From NCBI RefSeq assembly GCF_000507765.1, contig NZ_KI669402.1, forward strand, positions 277,078-341,077: DNA of 64,000 nucleotides, in the 5' to 3' direction. The stretch's first letter is position 1. Each line of letters begins with the position of its first letter. This document shows positions 48,707 through 57,686 of this stretch, piece after piece. This DNA comes from Streptococcus parasanguinis CC87K (GTDB lineage: Bacteria > Bacillota > Bacilli > Lactobacillales > Streptococcaceae). The notes beneath the pieces were generated by a model that did not search any database, was not told the origin of the DNA, and saw only the letters and a list, made by a program, of their open reading frames with translations. The translations under genes were made by a program, and so were the position numbers.

Positions 48707-48754
48707 AAAAAAGAGTAGAAAAGGGTGGTCGTAAAGACAGTTCCTCTTCTACTC
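48707..48754 (-). terminator. Terminator of the GH125-GH38-ROK-GH20 operon
   Basis: Minus-strand arms GAGTAGAA / TTCTACTC around a long loop, followed by six T. A second small hairpin (GGATGA / TCATCC) lies between it and the GH20 stop. Confidence 0.65.
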
Positions 48755-48799
48755 CTATCCCACCGTGGATGAGATACCTGTCATCCAACTTGGCATTTT

Positions 48800-50680
48800 T
48801 TACGTTGTATAAATGGTCGAAGCTGTCGCAATGGTGTGCCACTGATTAGCCGTTGTGGCTGCGAAGTCCTGATCTCCGTAGAAATCGTTGAATGGCAAGA
48901 TCTCTACTTCTAGTTCATCGATACGAGAGATTTCGCCTGCTAGGTAGTTTTCAATCCGACTTTCAGCTCGCTTGATCCGTTGCAAGAGTCCACCCATCCG
49001 GATGTCTACGGTATCCAAGCCAAAGACCTTGTTTTCTTTCAACCATTGGTGGCTAAAGAGGTCATGGAAGGTTTCAATCTGACTTCTGAGTTTTGGCAAT
49101 TCTCCTCTAGCGATTTGTTGCAAGCTCTCTTTATCACCTGCTTGATAGGCCTCACGAATGCGTCGGCCCACATCCACTTTATTACTTAAAATGGCATTCA
49201 ACTGAGCCTGAGTCTCAAAGAGATAGGCGTAGACACCAGCTTTTTCTTTAATGTCAGAAAGAATTTCAGCCGCCTTGGCAAAGTATGGCTTGTCCTGTTC
49301 AGGAGTCATGTGCTTGTCAAGGATTGGGCAAAGAACATCCTGATAAAAGACATAGCGGTTAGGATTGATACCACTAAGATTGTCTGGTAGGTCTGGCAAG
49401 AGGTTGGCAAGATCCAGCTGCATAAAGTCCTCAACAGATAGACCTGTATTAGTCTTGAAGTGGGCAGATAGACGCTCTAAATCATTGCGATAGCTAAGTT
49501 CTGCCCAGATTTGCAAGCTTGGCAAGATAGAGAACTGGGCTGTTTCCCCACCATTGTCCCCCCAACCCGTCACGATAACTTCCTTGATTTGGTTGGCACG
49601 GCAAGCTTTATTGGCTTCTACTGCAATGAGACGGCTGAAATGGTTGTGGGGCGTAAAACCAATCCACTTCCAAGCCCCACCTGCAAAGGCAATATCCTGG
49701 CTAATCTTGTGGTGGTTACTGAAGTTACGATTGTATTTTTCTTCGCTATCCTGATAATAATCCCAGTAAACCAAGGTCACACGGTCTTTGAGACGGTCAA
49801 GGTAAACACGCGTTTCTTCTGGAATTTCCACCTCACGGTCGTACTGGCCATCTGCTGACATGAGCTTGAAGAACATATCGCTCCACATCTGGCAGTGGAA
49901 ACCATACTTATCGGCAATATCCAGCACGCGCTCCAAGTGTTGACACATGAGGAGGCTACGATCCACCACACCATTTAGGATAAGGTAGCGTCCCAAACCA
50001 ACCAGGTGGGCTTCGTCCATCCCGATATTGACCTTGCGAGTTTGTAGTTTAGACAACGTCGCAAACATACCGTCAATCAGGTCGTAAACTTTTTCTTCAC
50101 CGATGAGAAGAATATCTTCTACATCGCGGAGCTCTTGCACTTCTTTGACGCCCCATTTGACAAAGGCTGATAAGTGAGCCAAAGTTTGGATACATGGCAC
50201 AAAGGTCATGTCAAACTGCTGGGCGTAGCTTTCGATTTCCTGTAACTCTTCAGCTGAGTATGCTCCACGGAAATAACCAAAGTAAGGTTGTCCTTCAATT
50301 TGATAAGTGTCTTCCATGTAGAGCTCAAAGGTTGAATAACCCATCAGAGCCAAGACTTCAATCATCTGCTTGGCAGATGCGACATTGAGCACGGCATTGC
50401 GCGAACAGTCCGCCATATAGGCTAAATCTTCATAGGCCGCCTGCTCTTCAATCTCTACCTTGTCCCCTTCTGCTAAAGCTGTTGCGAGCACAGATAAGGC
50501 ACGGTAGAGTTGATGAGGTTTACGGTAGGTCAATTGATACTGCCCATTCTCCCCCTTGATAGAGATAGAAGCATGGTCAGACTGACCAACCGCCACTTCT
50601 ACATCTGGTAGAGAAATGTGATTTTGGAGCAACTCTAAAGCTTGCGCTTGTTTACTGCTGATTCCGGTAAAAGTTACCAT
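48800..50680 (-). CDS. Exo-beta-N-acetylhexosaminidase, GH20 (GH20C type)
   Basis: 626 residues from [19 protein letters not shown] with AGGAGG seven bases upstream; pneumococcal GH20C (SP_2141) is the same size. An N-terminal GH20b domain (about 1-85) precedes the TIM barrel; the catalytic Asp-Glu pair is in [14 protein letters not shown]. Also [14 protein letters not shown] and [10 protein letters not shown] of the family. No signal peptide, so it acts on imported glycans in the cytoplasm, removing terminal GlcNAc or GalNAc. It overlaps the ROK gene by seven bases. Confidence 0.93.
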   Translation of the reverse strand: MVTFTGISSKQAQALELLQNHISLPDVEVAVGQSDHASISIKGENGQYQLTYRKPHQLYRALSVLATALAEGDKVEIEEQAAYEDLAYMADCSRNAVLNVASAKQMIEVLALMGYSTFELYMEDTYQIEGQPYFGYFRGAYSAEELQEIESYAQQFDMTFVPCIQTLAHLSAFVKWGVKEVQELRDVEDILLIGEEKVYDLIDGMFATLSKLQTRKVNIGMDEAHLVGLGRYLILNGVVDRSLLMCQHLERVLDIADKYGFHCQMWSDMFFKLMSADGQYDREVEIPEETRVYLDRLKDRVTLVYWDYYQDSEEKYNRNFSNHHKISQDIAFAGGAWKWIGFTPHNHFSRLIAVEANKACRANQIKEVIVTGWGDNGGETAQFSILPSLQIWAELSYRNDLERLSAHFKTNTGLSVEDFMQLDLANLLPDLPDNLSGINPNRYVFYQDVLCPILDKHMTPEQDKPYFAKAAEILSDIKEKAGVYAYLFETQAQLNAILSNKVDVGRRIREAYQAGDKESLQQIARGELPKLRSQIETFHDLFSHQWLKENKVFGLDTVDIRMGGLLQRIKRAESRIENYLAGEISRIDELEVEILPFNDFYGDQDFAATTANQWHTIATASTIYTT

Positions 50681-51543
50681 TGGTTTTCCTCCTGTAACCA
50701 GTTGACAAGGGCACCGTAGAGATTGGCATCTGCCTGATAGGTGCAAGCTTGAATCACTGGAGCAATTGTATATTCTTCATATCTGTCCACAAAAGTATCT
50801 ACTGCTTTTTGAACCCCTCTGATAAAATCTGGATTCTGACTAATAGAGCCACCCAGGCTAATGACATCTGGGTCGATGAGATACTGGATATTGAGCAGTC
50901 CTTGGGCTAGGTTGCGATTCATCCGCTCAATAGCTTCTTGGCAAAGGGCATTGCCTGCTGCCGCCTCTTGGTACACCTTACGGCCATCCCAGTCAGACTG
51001 ACCAGATTTTTCAATGACATAGCGCACCATATTTCCTGTTGATGCTAGTTGTGACCAGTTATTGAGCTTTTCTGCAGGTTCGATGGTTGTCATGTAGCCA
51101 AACTCACCGCCCAAGCCATGACGACCACGGTGAAGCTTGCCATTGATGATCATGGCGCCACCGATCCCTGTACCAATCACGACACAGGCTGCATTTTCAA
51201 TCTCAGGATGCGCCAGCAATTCACTCAGTCCAACACAGTTGGCATCATTTTCTAGATGGACAGGTAGCTTGTGATGAGAAAGGGCCTCATACCATGAAAA
51301 ACCATGGATGTAAGGAATGGCACTGATCCCTTCAATTACCCCTGTTTCTTGGTTAACAGCCCCTGGCACACTCATAGCAATCCCACGGTAGTCACGTTCT
51401 GACAATCGCTGGTCCAACCAAGCCAACAAATCTTCTAGAGTTTTTGGCGTTGGGGTGCTGGCCTTATCTAAAATCTTTCCATCCGGAGTGAGACTAGCAA
51501 ACTTAATCCCAGTCCCTCCGATATCAATCGTTGCAATGGTCAT
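50674..51543 (-). CDS. ROK family sugar kinase
   Basis: 289 residues. N-terminal phosphate loop [26 protein letters not shown] catalytic Asp, [11 protein letters not shown] and [11 protein letters not shown]. There is no N-terminal HTH, so it is a kinase rather than an Xyl/Nag repressor. The zinc-binding CxCGxxGC motif of many ROK kinases is absent, as in other ROK genes of this locus type. It probably phosphorylates mannose, GlcNAc or another released sugar; the exact substrate is unknown. Confidence 0.9.
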   Translation of the reverse strand: MTIATIDIGGTGIKFASLTPDGKILDKASTPTPKTLEDLLAWLDQRLSERDYRGIAMSVPGAVNQETGVIEGISAIPYIHGFSWYEALSHHKLPVHLENDANCVGLSELLAHPEIENAACVVIGTGIGGAMIINGKLHRGRHGLGGEFGYMTTIEPAEKLNNWSQLASTGNMVRYVIEKSGQSDWDGRKVYQEAAAGNALCQEAIERMNRNLAQGLLNIQYLIDPDVISLGGSISQNPDFIRGVQKAVDTFVDRYEEYTIAPVIQACTYQADANLYGALVNWLQEENQW

Positions 51544-51555
51544 TGCTTTTACCTG

Positions 51556-51598
51556 TAAAAAGGAGCGAGTCAGCAGTTGGTTCTTACTTTTTCGCTCC
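51556..51598 (-). terminator. Terminator-like hairpin between GH38 and ROK genes
   Basis: Minus-strand arms GGAGCGA / TCGCTCC with a 23-nt loop followed by TTTTTT. It may cause partial termination within the operon, lowering ROK and GH20 expression. Confidence 0.5.
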
Positions 51599-51633
51599 TC
51601 CTTTCCTTTTATTGTTTCTTCAGCTGCAACCAG

Positions 51634-54279
51634 CTAGACTTCTTCTTTTTTAATCCATTCTGTCCGGATTTCTTGCGGTGCCAATAAACCTGTATGGACC
51701 GGATACGGTTGTTCAAGAAGATCGACAACCGTTTGTTGTCCTTCTGACACGCGCACATTTTCTTGGCTCATATTGTAATAGCGAAGGATGTAACCTTCTT
51801 CATTTTCTGCTACCTTAAAGGCTGTTGGACAAACCTGAGGATGTGTCAAGGCTGTATGCTTGAGTAAGCTACCAGATGCTGCTACACTTCCTTCTTGTTT
51901 TTCAACTTGAAGGCTGGTCATCGGTGTCTGCAAAGCTTTAGCTCGGCGATAAGCAGAGAAGCGTCCCTGAGCTTGATGGCATTCTACTGCATATTCAACC
52001 TCAAAGTCCCGTAAGCATTGTGCTTCTGGTGTTGGGAAATAGCCCCAGTCACCAAGTTCACCGGAAGCACGGAGAAGTGTTACAGCTATCATATCGTCTC
52101 CAAGGATTTCGTATTCATGCAATCCTTTATTGGCCACTGTTACCCCTTTGACGTCATCATACAAGCTGACGAAAGCTTGCTGGTGTTGAGGATTTTCAGG
52201 ATTTTCCCAAGAAGCAGCCGGTTTATTTGGCCGTGTGACCACCTCATAAATGCTTTCCGAGTCATTGCTTGGACGAGTGTTATGAGTTTTGACCAAGAGA
52301 CGAATGCGGTGATCCTTAGCAGTATTGGTAAAGCGTGTCTTGAAGCGAATTTGCGGGTCATCCACAAAGATGGTCATCTCCGTTTCAAGAGGGATGGTTG
52401 TCATCTCTTCTGAGCGACTTGCCTTGCGGTTCATAAACTCGATAATGCCTCTTTGCTCCGCATCCAATTGTTCATCCGCGCTAACCGGGATCGTCAAGTC
52501 ATGCTTGAGCAAGATTTTGGCATAGCGAGCATTGTTTTCCAAGACCTCATAAGCTGTTAACTCCGCATAGATCGGCTCGGTTCCTTTTGGTTGGAAGTAG
52601 ATATATTCATTACCGATATCACCACGATCTTCAAAACGAAGGAAATCCTCATAAGCCTCATTGGTCGTTTTATCATAGAGGGTCAAGCCATCATCGATAC
52701 TAAGGGTTACAAATGGCGTATCAATCACCCCATTTTGGAAAAGACCATCATGATGAGGTGCTTTGCCTTCCAAGAGCTGGAAGGTGGTCCAAGAAAGAGG
52801 CGCTAGGTGAACCGGAACCGTCACGCGCACTTGACGCGCGATATAAGGTTGACGGAATTTATCCTTAGGCAGGGTATAGCCAAAGCTTGCTCCCAAGTCC
52901 TCAATCTCTGCTTCTACAAGATGCCCATCTAAATCTTCTACGTGGTAGTCTGGCAAGGTCAAAGCGGCCATTTTCTTGAAGCCTTCTGTCGGATGCAATT
53001 CCTTAAACGGACAAACTGCTACATCGACAATCGTGCTGACGGTATCCACCTTATTATGCAAGCCAGTATTGATGACCGTAAAGAGGTGCTCACTCTGGGC
53101 TTTTTGAGTTGCTAGCTTACCCTTCCATTCGTTCAGAAGGTTGGTCTTGACGAAGTTTCCAACTTGGTTGACCTTGGCAAAACGAACTTCCATTTCACGG
53201 TGAACATCATCTACGCTACATCCACAAATACTATCGTGTGGCGCATTTTGTAAGAGTGTCTTCCAGGCATAGGTCAATTGATCCTTGTGGTTGTGCCCAC
53301 CAGTAATGATGGTCAAAGGTTCCACCACTTGCTCGAGCAAGTTGCTGTTTTCTTGGAAGGCTTGCTTGAGATAAATCCGAGAGGAAGACGTATTTGCCAG
53401 TGTGTACCAACCATCGGTTTCCTGACTGGTCAATTCTCCTGTAACTGTTGATAATTGCTCAGGAAGCGCACTTTCCACTGCTTGCACATATTCATCAAAA
53501 GAGCTATGGATAAAGGTCACGTCAGGAAATAGTTCGTTAGCCACGCGAATTGCTTCACTCAAGTTTCGTTGAACTGGTTGGTGGTCGCAGCCGTTCATCA
53601 TCAACCATTGGTTGGTGGAGGCATAGTCACGAACATCTGCCAATTTTTGTTTCCAAAAAGCCAAAGCTTCATCTTTATCCACTGGAATTTCGTTCCCATT
53701 ACTGTACCAGTTGGCAAAGAGAATACCTAGCACACGGCTACCATCCGCCCCTTGCCAGTACATTTCAGAAAATTGAGAGGTGAATTGCTCATCTTCGAGG
53801 ACTTGGTTATCAAATCCGATTGGTTTAACACCACGACCAAAGGCTGCTACGTGAATCCCTGATTTTTGAAGGATTTGAGGGGCTTGCCCCATATTTCCAA
53901 AGGTATCTGGGAAATAACCAATCTGAGTAGATTTGCCCCATTTAGCGCATTCAGCCTGTCCAATCAAGGTATTGCGGACATTGGCTTCACTAGAGATCAG
54001 GTAATCATCCTGCAAAATATAGAAGGGACCAATCTTGAGCTTGCCCTCGTCGATATAGCGCTGCACCTTGTCACGGTTTTCAGGGCGAATTTCTAAATAG
54101 TCGTCAAGGACAATGGTTTGTCCATCCAAGTGGAAACTTTTGAATTCAGGGTCATTTTCAAAAAGATCAAAGAGATTGTCAAAGAGTTCCACCAATTGCA
54201 TGCGGTGACTTTCAAAAGGTAAATACCACTCACGATCCCAGTGGCTGTGAGAGATGATATGTACAACAACATTTTCCAT
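51634..54279 (-). CDS. Alpha-mannosidase, GH38
   Basis: 881 residues, cytoplasmic (no signal). Zinc and catalytic sites of GH38: ISHSHWDREWYLPFE (His, Asp), LDGQTIVLDDYLEIRPE, IGYFPDTFGNMGQAPQI (nucleophile Asp in the FPDTFG region) and HDSICGCSVDDVHREM. Pneumococcal SP_2143 is the homologue in the same gene order. It removes alpha-1,3- and possibly other alpha-linked mannose from N-glycan cores taken up by the cell. Second gene of the GH125-GH38-ROK-GH20 operon. Confidence 0.94.
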   Translation of the reverse strand: MENVVVHIISHSHWDREWYLPFESHRMQLVELFDNLFDLFENDPEFKSFHLDGQTIVLDDYLEIRPENRDKVQRYIDEGKLKIGPFYILQDDYLISSEANVRNTLIGQAECAKWGKSTQIGYFPDTFGNMGQAPQILQKSGIHVAAFGRGVKPIGFDNQVLEDEQFTSQFSEMYWQGADGSRVLGILFANWYSNGNEIPVDKDEALAFWKQKLADVRDYASTNQWLMMNGCDHQPVQRNLSEAIRVANELFPDVTFIHSSFDEYVQAVESALPEQLSTVTGELTSQETDGWYTLANTSSSRIYLKQAFQENSNLLEQVVEPLTIITGGHNHKDQLTYAWKTLLQNAPHDSICGCSVDDVHREMEVRFAKVNQVGNFVKTNLLNEWKGKLATQKAQSEHLFTVINTGLHNKVDTVSTIVDVAVCPFKELHPTEGFKKMAALTLPDYHVEDLDGHLVEAEIEDLGASFGYTLPKDKFRQPYIARQVRVTVPVHLAPLSWTTFQLLEGKAPHHDGLFQNGVIDTPFVTLSIDDGLTLYDKTTNEAYEDFLRFEDRGDIGNEYIYFQPKGTEPIYAELTAYEVLENNARYAKILLKHDLTIPVSADEQLDAEQRGIIEFMNRKASRSEEMTTIPLETEMTIFVDDPQIRFKTRFTNTAKDHRIRLLVKTHNTRPSNDSESIYEVVTRPNKPAASWENPENPQHQQAFVSLYDDVKGVTVANKGLHEYEILGDDMIAVTLLRASGELGDWGYFPTPEAQCLRDFEVEYAVECHQAQGRFSAYRRAKALQTPMTSLQVEKQEGSVAASGSLLKHTALTHPQVCPTAFKVAENEEGYILRYYNMSQENVRVSEGQQTVVDLLEQPYPVHTGLLAPQEIRTEWIKKEEV

Positions 54280-54355
54280 GAGTAAAACCTCATTCTAACT
54301 TAAATTTAAAAATATATTTTTGATTCTTTCCCAGAATCTGTTAAGCGACAGCTCA

Positions 54356-55636
54356 TTAGCGAATATCCAAGTAATCCAAGACCAATTCACAGAACATCAT
54401 GTTGGCCCAAGAGAACCATTCACGCGAGTATTTGGTTGGATCATCTACATGGAAACTTTCGTGCATGACGCCCGTGCCTCCATCGCAGGCAACCAACTGG
54501 TCCAGCAAATGTTTTTTCTCAGCTTTATCATTTGTTGTCAATCCTTGAATGGATAAAGCAATCGGCCAGATATAGCGATAAAAGGTATGAGAACTTCCGA
54601 GCCCACTAGCATACTTCCCTTCATAGAAGTAAGGATTTTCAGGGCTCAAAATCGTCCGACGAGTGGCTTGGTAGACTTCATCTTCGATCGCACAATAACC
54701 AAGATAAGGAGCCGCCAACAAGCTTGGTACGTTCGGATCATCCATGATGCTAGCATTTCCCAAACCGTCTACCTCAAAGGCATAGATTTTCTCACCCTTG
54801 CTGTTAGTGGTGTAGGCGTAGTTTTCGATCCCTTCTTGAATCTCCGCCTGCAGGCGTTTGGCATCTGCAATGATGCTCTCGCTATCGGCTAGATTCAATG
54901 TTGCGAAGATTTCTTGCACATAACCCAAGACAACCACTGCAAACATATTGGACGGAATCAAGTAACTATACTGACAGCAGTCATCACTTGGACGAAAGGC
55001 TGACCAGGTCATCCCTGTCACAGCGAAATCTGGCCCAAAGCCATCATTCACCAGCGTGTCTTCCTTACGATCTGTATCCCGAACAAAGCGATAAGGGGAA
55101 TTCTTGTGGTCTTGTTCCACTGTCCAAAGATGAAGGATTTCCTTGGTCGCTGTAACAAAAGTCTCATCAAATTGGCTAGTCTCACCTGTTTCCTTCCACA
55201 GGAGATAAGCCAATTGCAAGGGATAGCAAAGCGAATCCACTTCATACTTGCGCTCCCAAATCCAGCCATTCAAATCGGTGTGGTCGGTCTCGTGGTGGCC
55301 TTTCCAGTTCTCCTCAATATTAAAAGAGTTAGCATAGGGATCCTTGAGGATCAAGGTCATCTGGCGTTTGACCAAACCAGCAATGGTCTGGCGCAAACGA
55401 GGGTCTCTTTTTGCCACATGAAGATAGGGTCTCAATTGAGCCGTTGAGTCACGCAGCCACATAGCTGGGATGTCCCCTGTTAACACAAAGGTTGAACCAT
55501 CTTCTAAAATTTCAACTGTGTTGTCCAAAGTGTCTGTATAACAACGTTCAAAGACATCCACCCACTCCGGGTACTCCTTAGCTCGCTCAGCCACTTGATC
55601 CAACCATTCTCGCACAATTTCTTTTGAATAGGTCAT
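54356..55636 (-). CDS. Exo-alpha-1,6-mannosidase, GH125
   Basis: 426 residues. GH125 signatures: LTGDIPAMWLRDSTAQLRPYL, WKGHHETDHTDLNGWIWERKYEVDS (key part DLNGWIWERKYEVDS), and GFGPDFAVTGMTWSAFRPSDD. Pneumococcal SP_2144 of this family is a specific alpha-1,6-mannosidase with an inverting mechanism. No signal peptide. First gene of the minus-strand glycosidase operon, divergent from GH92 with a shared 215-bp control region. Confidence 0.94.
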   Translation of the reverse strand: MTYSKEIVREWLDQVAERAKEYPEWVDVFERCYTDTLDNTVEILEDGSTFVLTGDIPAMWLRDSTAQLRPYLHVAKRDPRLRQTIAGLVKRQMTLILKDPYANSFNIEENWKGHHETDHTDLNGWIWERKYEVDSLCYPLQLAYLLWKETGETSQFDETFVTATKEILHLWTVEQDHKNSPYRFVRDTDRKEDTLVNDGFGPDFAVTGMTWSAFRPSDDCCQYSYLIPSNMFAVVVLGYVQEIFATLNLADSESIIADAKRLQAEIQEGIENYAYTTNSKGEKIYAFEVDGLGNASIMDDPNVPSLLAAPYLGYCAIEDEVYQATRRTILSPENPYFYEGKYASGLGSSHTFYRYIWPIALSIQGLTTNDKAEKKHLLDQLVACDGGTGVMHESFHVDDPTKYSREWFSWANMMFCELVLDYLDIR

Positions 55637-55741
55637 TTATTTTCCTCACACGTATCGATTCTTTCCTATTCAGTATAAAAGATTTCAAAGGGGAAATACA
55701 TACGCAAACTATAGCCCTTTTTCTACAAAATTTTCCATTTG

Positions 55742-55756
55742 ATAAAAACGCTATCA
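55742..55756. promoter_or_regulatory. cre-like site in the GH125/GH92 divergent control region
   Basis: ATAAAAACGCTATCA matches 14 of 15 positions of the cre consensus. It lies about 20-35 bases upstream of an extended -10 (TGATACAAT, ending 55780) reading toward GH92. CcpA bound here could block both directions. Confidence 0.6.
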
Positions 55757-55851
55757 TATTTGACAACACTTTGATACAATGAAGAAAATACCACCGCGTG
55801 TTCCAAGAAAAACACAGATCATTTAAGGTTGATGAAGAAAAAGGAGACAAG

Positions 55852-56017
55852 ATGCGCACAACTTGCCAGACCATCGATACCCGCTGGGGAAGCGAGAATC
55901 ATCCCCACTATTCCCACGGAAATACCCTCCCTTATACTGGAGTCCCTTTTGGAATGAACTACTTCCTTCCCCAGACGACACACGAACAAGGGGCTTGGTT
56001 TTTCAACCCCAATCTTC
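55852..56017 (+). pseudogene. GH92 alpha-mannosidase, 5' fragment (interrupted by mobile element)
   Basis: 55 codons of GH92 coding sequence (CQTIDTRWGSENHPHYSHGN; NTLPYTGVPFGMNYFLPQTT) with AGGAG before the ATG at 55852. The frame then enters the inserted element and stops at 56041-56043 after nine foreign residues. The remainder resumes at about 62053. No function is expected from this fragment while the element is in place. Confidence 0.92.
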
Positions 56018-56041
56018 TAATTCCGAGAATACATTTGAAAT

Positions 56042-56069
56042 AAAAAAGAATGCTGACAAATCAACATTC
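56042..56069 (-). terminator. Terminator at the left end of the element (MFS transcript)
   Basis: Minus-strand arms GAATGTTGA / TCAGCATTC (one mismatch) and a TTTG loop followed by TTTTTTATTT, about 200 bases past the MFS stop. Confidence 0.75.
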
Positions 56070-56112
56070 TCTTTATGTTCATTTTGATAAACATTATAAA
56101 ATTTGTCTGTTT

Positions 56113-56132
56113 AGCTACCAAAAAGCTACCAA
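56113..56132 (+). repeat. Left-end integrase arm-type repeats
   Basis: AGCTACCAA occurs at 56113-56121 and again at 56124-56132. The same pair, same orientation, is found at the right end after the integrase gene. Paired direct repeats at both ends are typical integrase arm-binding sites. Confidence 0.75.
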
Positions 56133-56266
56133 CAAATTTGGAATTATTTTTAATATGATTTATACCAAAAGTCAAGTATCAAATTTTCTAGATGATATGA
56201 TTCTATTTAGATAATGATAATTTTTCTACTAATCTTCCTTAATAATTATTGCCGTTCTTTTCTTAG

Positions 56267-57442
56267 TTAATTTTTTTCATAACTCTTTATAAGAATAACC
56301 AATAAACTACTTAGTAATCCCAAAATAACTAGACTTAATCTCGGATTTAAAAGCCAATTAAAATAAGCAGCCAGTATCCCTCCAAAAGGAGCAAAAATGG
56401 TAGCTATTACAAAAGAACTAGAAAGTATTTTACCAATATTATACTCAGTACTTTCTTGTTGCTGTATTGTTGTAATCGAGACAGAAGCTATTGTAATTAG
56501 TCCACTCAAAATGGAATAACAAATTCCAAAAAATATCCAATTTTCTACTATTCCACTCGCCATAATGACAAGTGGGATGGTTGCCATTGATATATTCATC
56601 AAGATAAAGGCATCCTTCTTATTCAAAAAAGTAGAAAGAAAGGTTACTGCTATCAAACTTCCAAATCCAGCAATTGAGTAAACAATCCCAACAAGACTAT
56701 TTGATAATTTTAATTGATCCTGTAAATAAAAAATAATCGTTGCATTGAAACCTAGCATAGCGATATTCACAACAATAGTAAAGAGTAAAGAAATCCTCAA
56801 TTTAATATTTGTAAAGTTCTCTTTAAAACCTACAAAAATTTCTTTTATATCATCATTACCATTCTCCTTGTGTTCTTGCTCTGGAATATATGAAATTAGG
56901 ATTGAAAGAAATAATAACAAGAAAGAAGCACTATTAATAAAAAAAATGCTATTAATATTAAACTTTAACATTAGTACCCCTGCTAGAGCTGGAGAAATTA
57001 ATTTTGAAATAGTTCGAACACCTTGAAACTGAGAATTATATTTTTGCAATTCTTCCTTCTCAAATAAGGCAGGAGTAATGACTGAGAATCCTGTTTGAAA
57101 AAGTGTCGAAAATAAAGGTATCAAAAATGCAATAACATAGTAAAAAAATATAGAAACTGAATATTTAGATAATATCGGTATTACACTACATAATAATGCA
57201 GGTATTAATGTAGACCATAATAGTATTTTTTTCTTATTGAAATTATCTAATAAGTAACCCATAACAAATCCCAAGAAGAATTGAGGTAGCAATTCAATAA
57301 TCACCATTCCTCCCATTGCAAAAGACGAATGAAATTCTTGGTAAATTAAAATTGGAAAAGCAATTTTCTGAAATCTATCTCCAACATTTGATATAAACTC
57401 ACCAAAAGTAATTGTATAAAACGTTTTCTTGTTAATATCCAA
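56267..57442 (-). CDS. MFS transporter (MefA/EntS-like exporter family), element cargo
   Basis: 391 residues with 12 predicted membrane helices. A TTG start has GAAGGG about six bases upstream. The first loop motif A is GYLLDNFNKKKIL, and the overall layout (FYTITFGEFISNVGDRFQKI at the N-terminus) fits the MFS exporter group that includes macrolide and siderophore exporters. Substrate unknown; I do not claim drug resistance. It lies 98 bases downstream of the SHP gene on the same strand, so it is probably transcribed from the pheromone-controlled promoter. Codon use is AT-rich like the rest of the element. Confidence 0.85.
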   Translation of the reverse strand: MDINKKTFYTITFGEFISNVGDRFQKIAFPILIYQEFHSSFAMGGMVIIELLPQFFLGFVMGYLLDNFNKKKILLWSTLIPALLCSVIPILSKYSVSIFFYYVIAFLIPLFSTLFQTGFSVITPALFEKEELQKYNSQFQGVRTISKLISPALAGVLMLKFNINSIFFINSASFLLLFLSILISYIPEQEHKENGNDDIKEIFVGFKENFTNIKLRISLLFTIVVNIAMLGFNATIIFYLQDQLKLSNSLVGIVYSIAGFGSLIAVTFLSTFLNKKDAFILMNISMATIPLVIMASGIVENWIFFGICYSILSGLITIASVSITTIQQQESTEYNIGKILSSSFVIATIFAPFGGILAAYFNWLLNPRLSLVILGLLSSLLVILIKSYEKN

Positions 57443-57495
57443 AATGTCCCTTCTTTCTAGTTAAATCACGATGAATATCACTTTTTATTAAATAG

Positions 57496-57518
57496 GTCTT
57501 TAGATGATATCTAAAGAC
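57496..57518 (-). other. Perfect hairpin between shp and MFS genes
   Basis: 10-bp stem GTCTTTAGAT / ATCTAAAGAC with a 3-nt loop and only a weak downstream T content. It could be a partial terminator or processing site separating a high shp level from lower MFS expression. Confidence 0.6.
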
Positions 57519-57539
57519 TGAGGTGTATACCTAAACATT

Positions 57540-57608
57540 TTATCCACCGACAATAATAATATCCATAACCAACAATAAAATTAGGGAATTTTTTAAAATT
57601 TTCTTCAT
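57540..57608 (-). CDS. shp: SHP-type short hydrophobic peptide pheromone precursor
   Basis: 22 codons plus stop, not noticed by length-based gene finders. The product begins MKKILKNSLI (basic N-terminus), continues with a Leu/Val run, and ends MDIIIVGG. S. pyogenes SHP2 and SHP3 end DILIIVGG and DIIIIVGG, and have the same MKK start and 22-23 residue length. AAAGGAAG lies about seven bases upstream. In the known systems the precursor is exported (PptAB), cut by Eep, and the C-terminal peptide re-enters through the oligopeptide permease to bind Rgg. It is divergent from the rgg gene, the arrangement of group I SHP/Rgg pairs. The conserved Asp at the start of the mature peptide is present. Confidence 0.9.
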   Translation of the reverse strand: MKKILKNSLILLLVMDIIIVGG

Positions 57609-57626
57609 ATTTAGACTTCCTTTCAG

Positions 57627-57654
57627 TTTTTATTTATTGTACAATAAATAAAAA
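57627..57654. promoter_or_regulatory. 28-bp perfect palindrome, shared divergent promoter/operator of shp and rgg
   Basis: Centre TTTATTGTACAATAAA, extended perfectly to 28 bp. TACAAT -10 boxes on both strands (57640-57645 plus, 57636-57641 minus) overlap in its core. Distances to the shp and rgg starts are about 20-35 bases. No good -35 is seen on either side, so expression should depend on an activator or be controlled by Rgg binding here. Confidence 0.7.
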
Positions 57655-57686
57655 TCAATTACTTTTTTGTTGGGAAAATGGGAAAT

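Noticed and set aside
56267..57442. Macrolide-resistance gene mef
   Set aside because: Same broad MFS exporter group, but I cannot recognise Mef-specific sequence and there is no accompanying msr-type ATPase gene.
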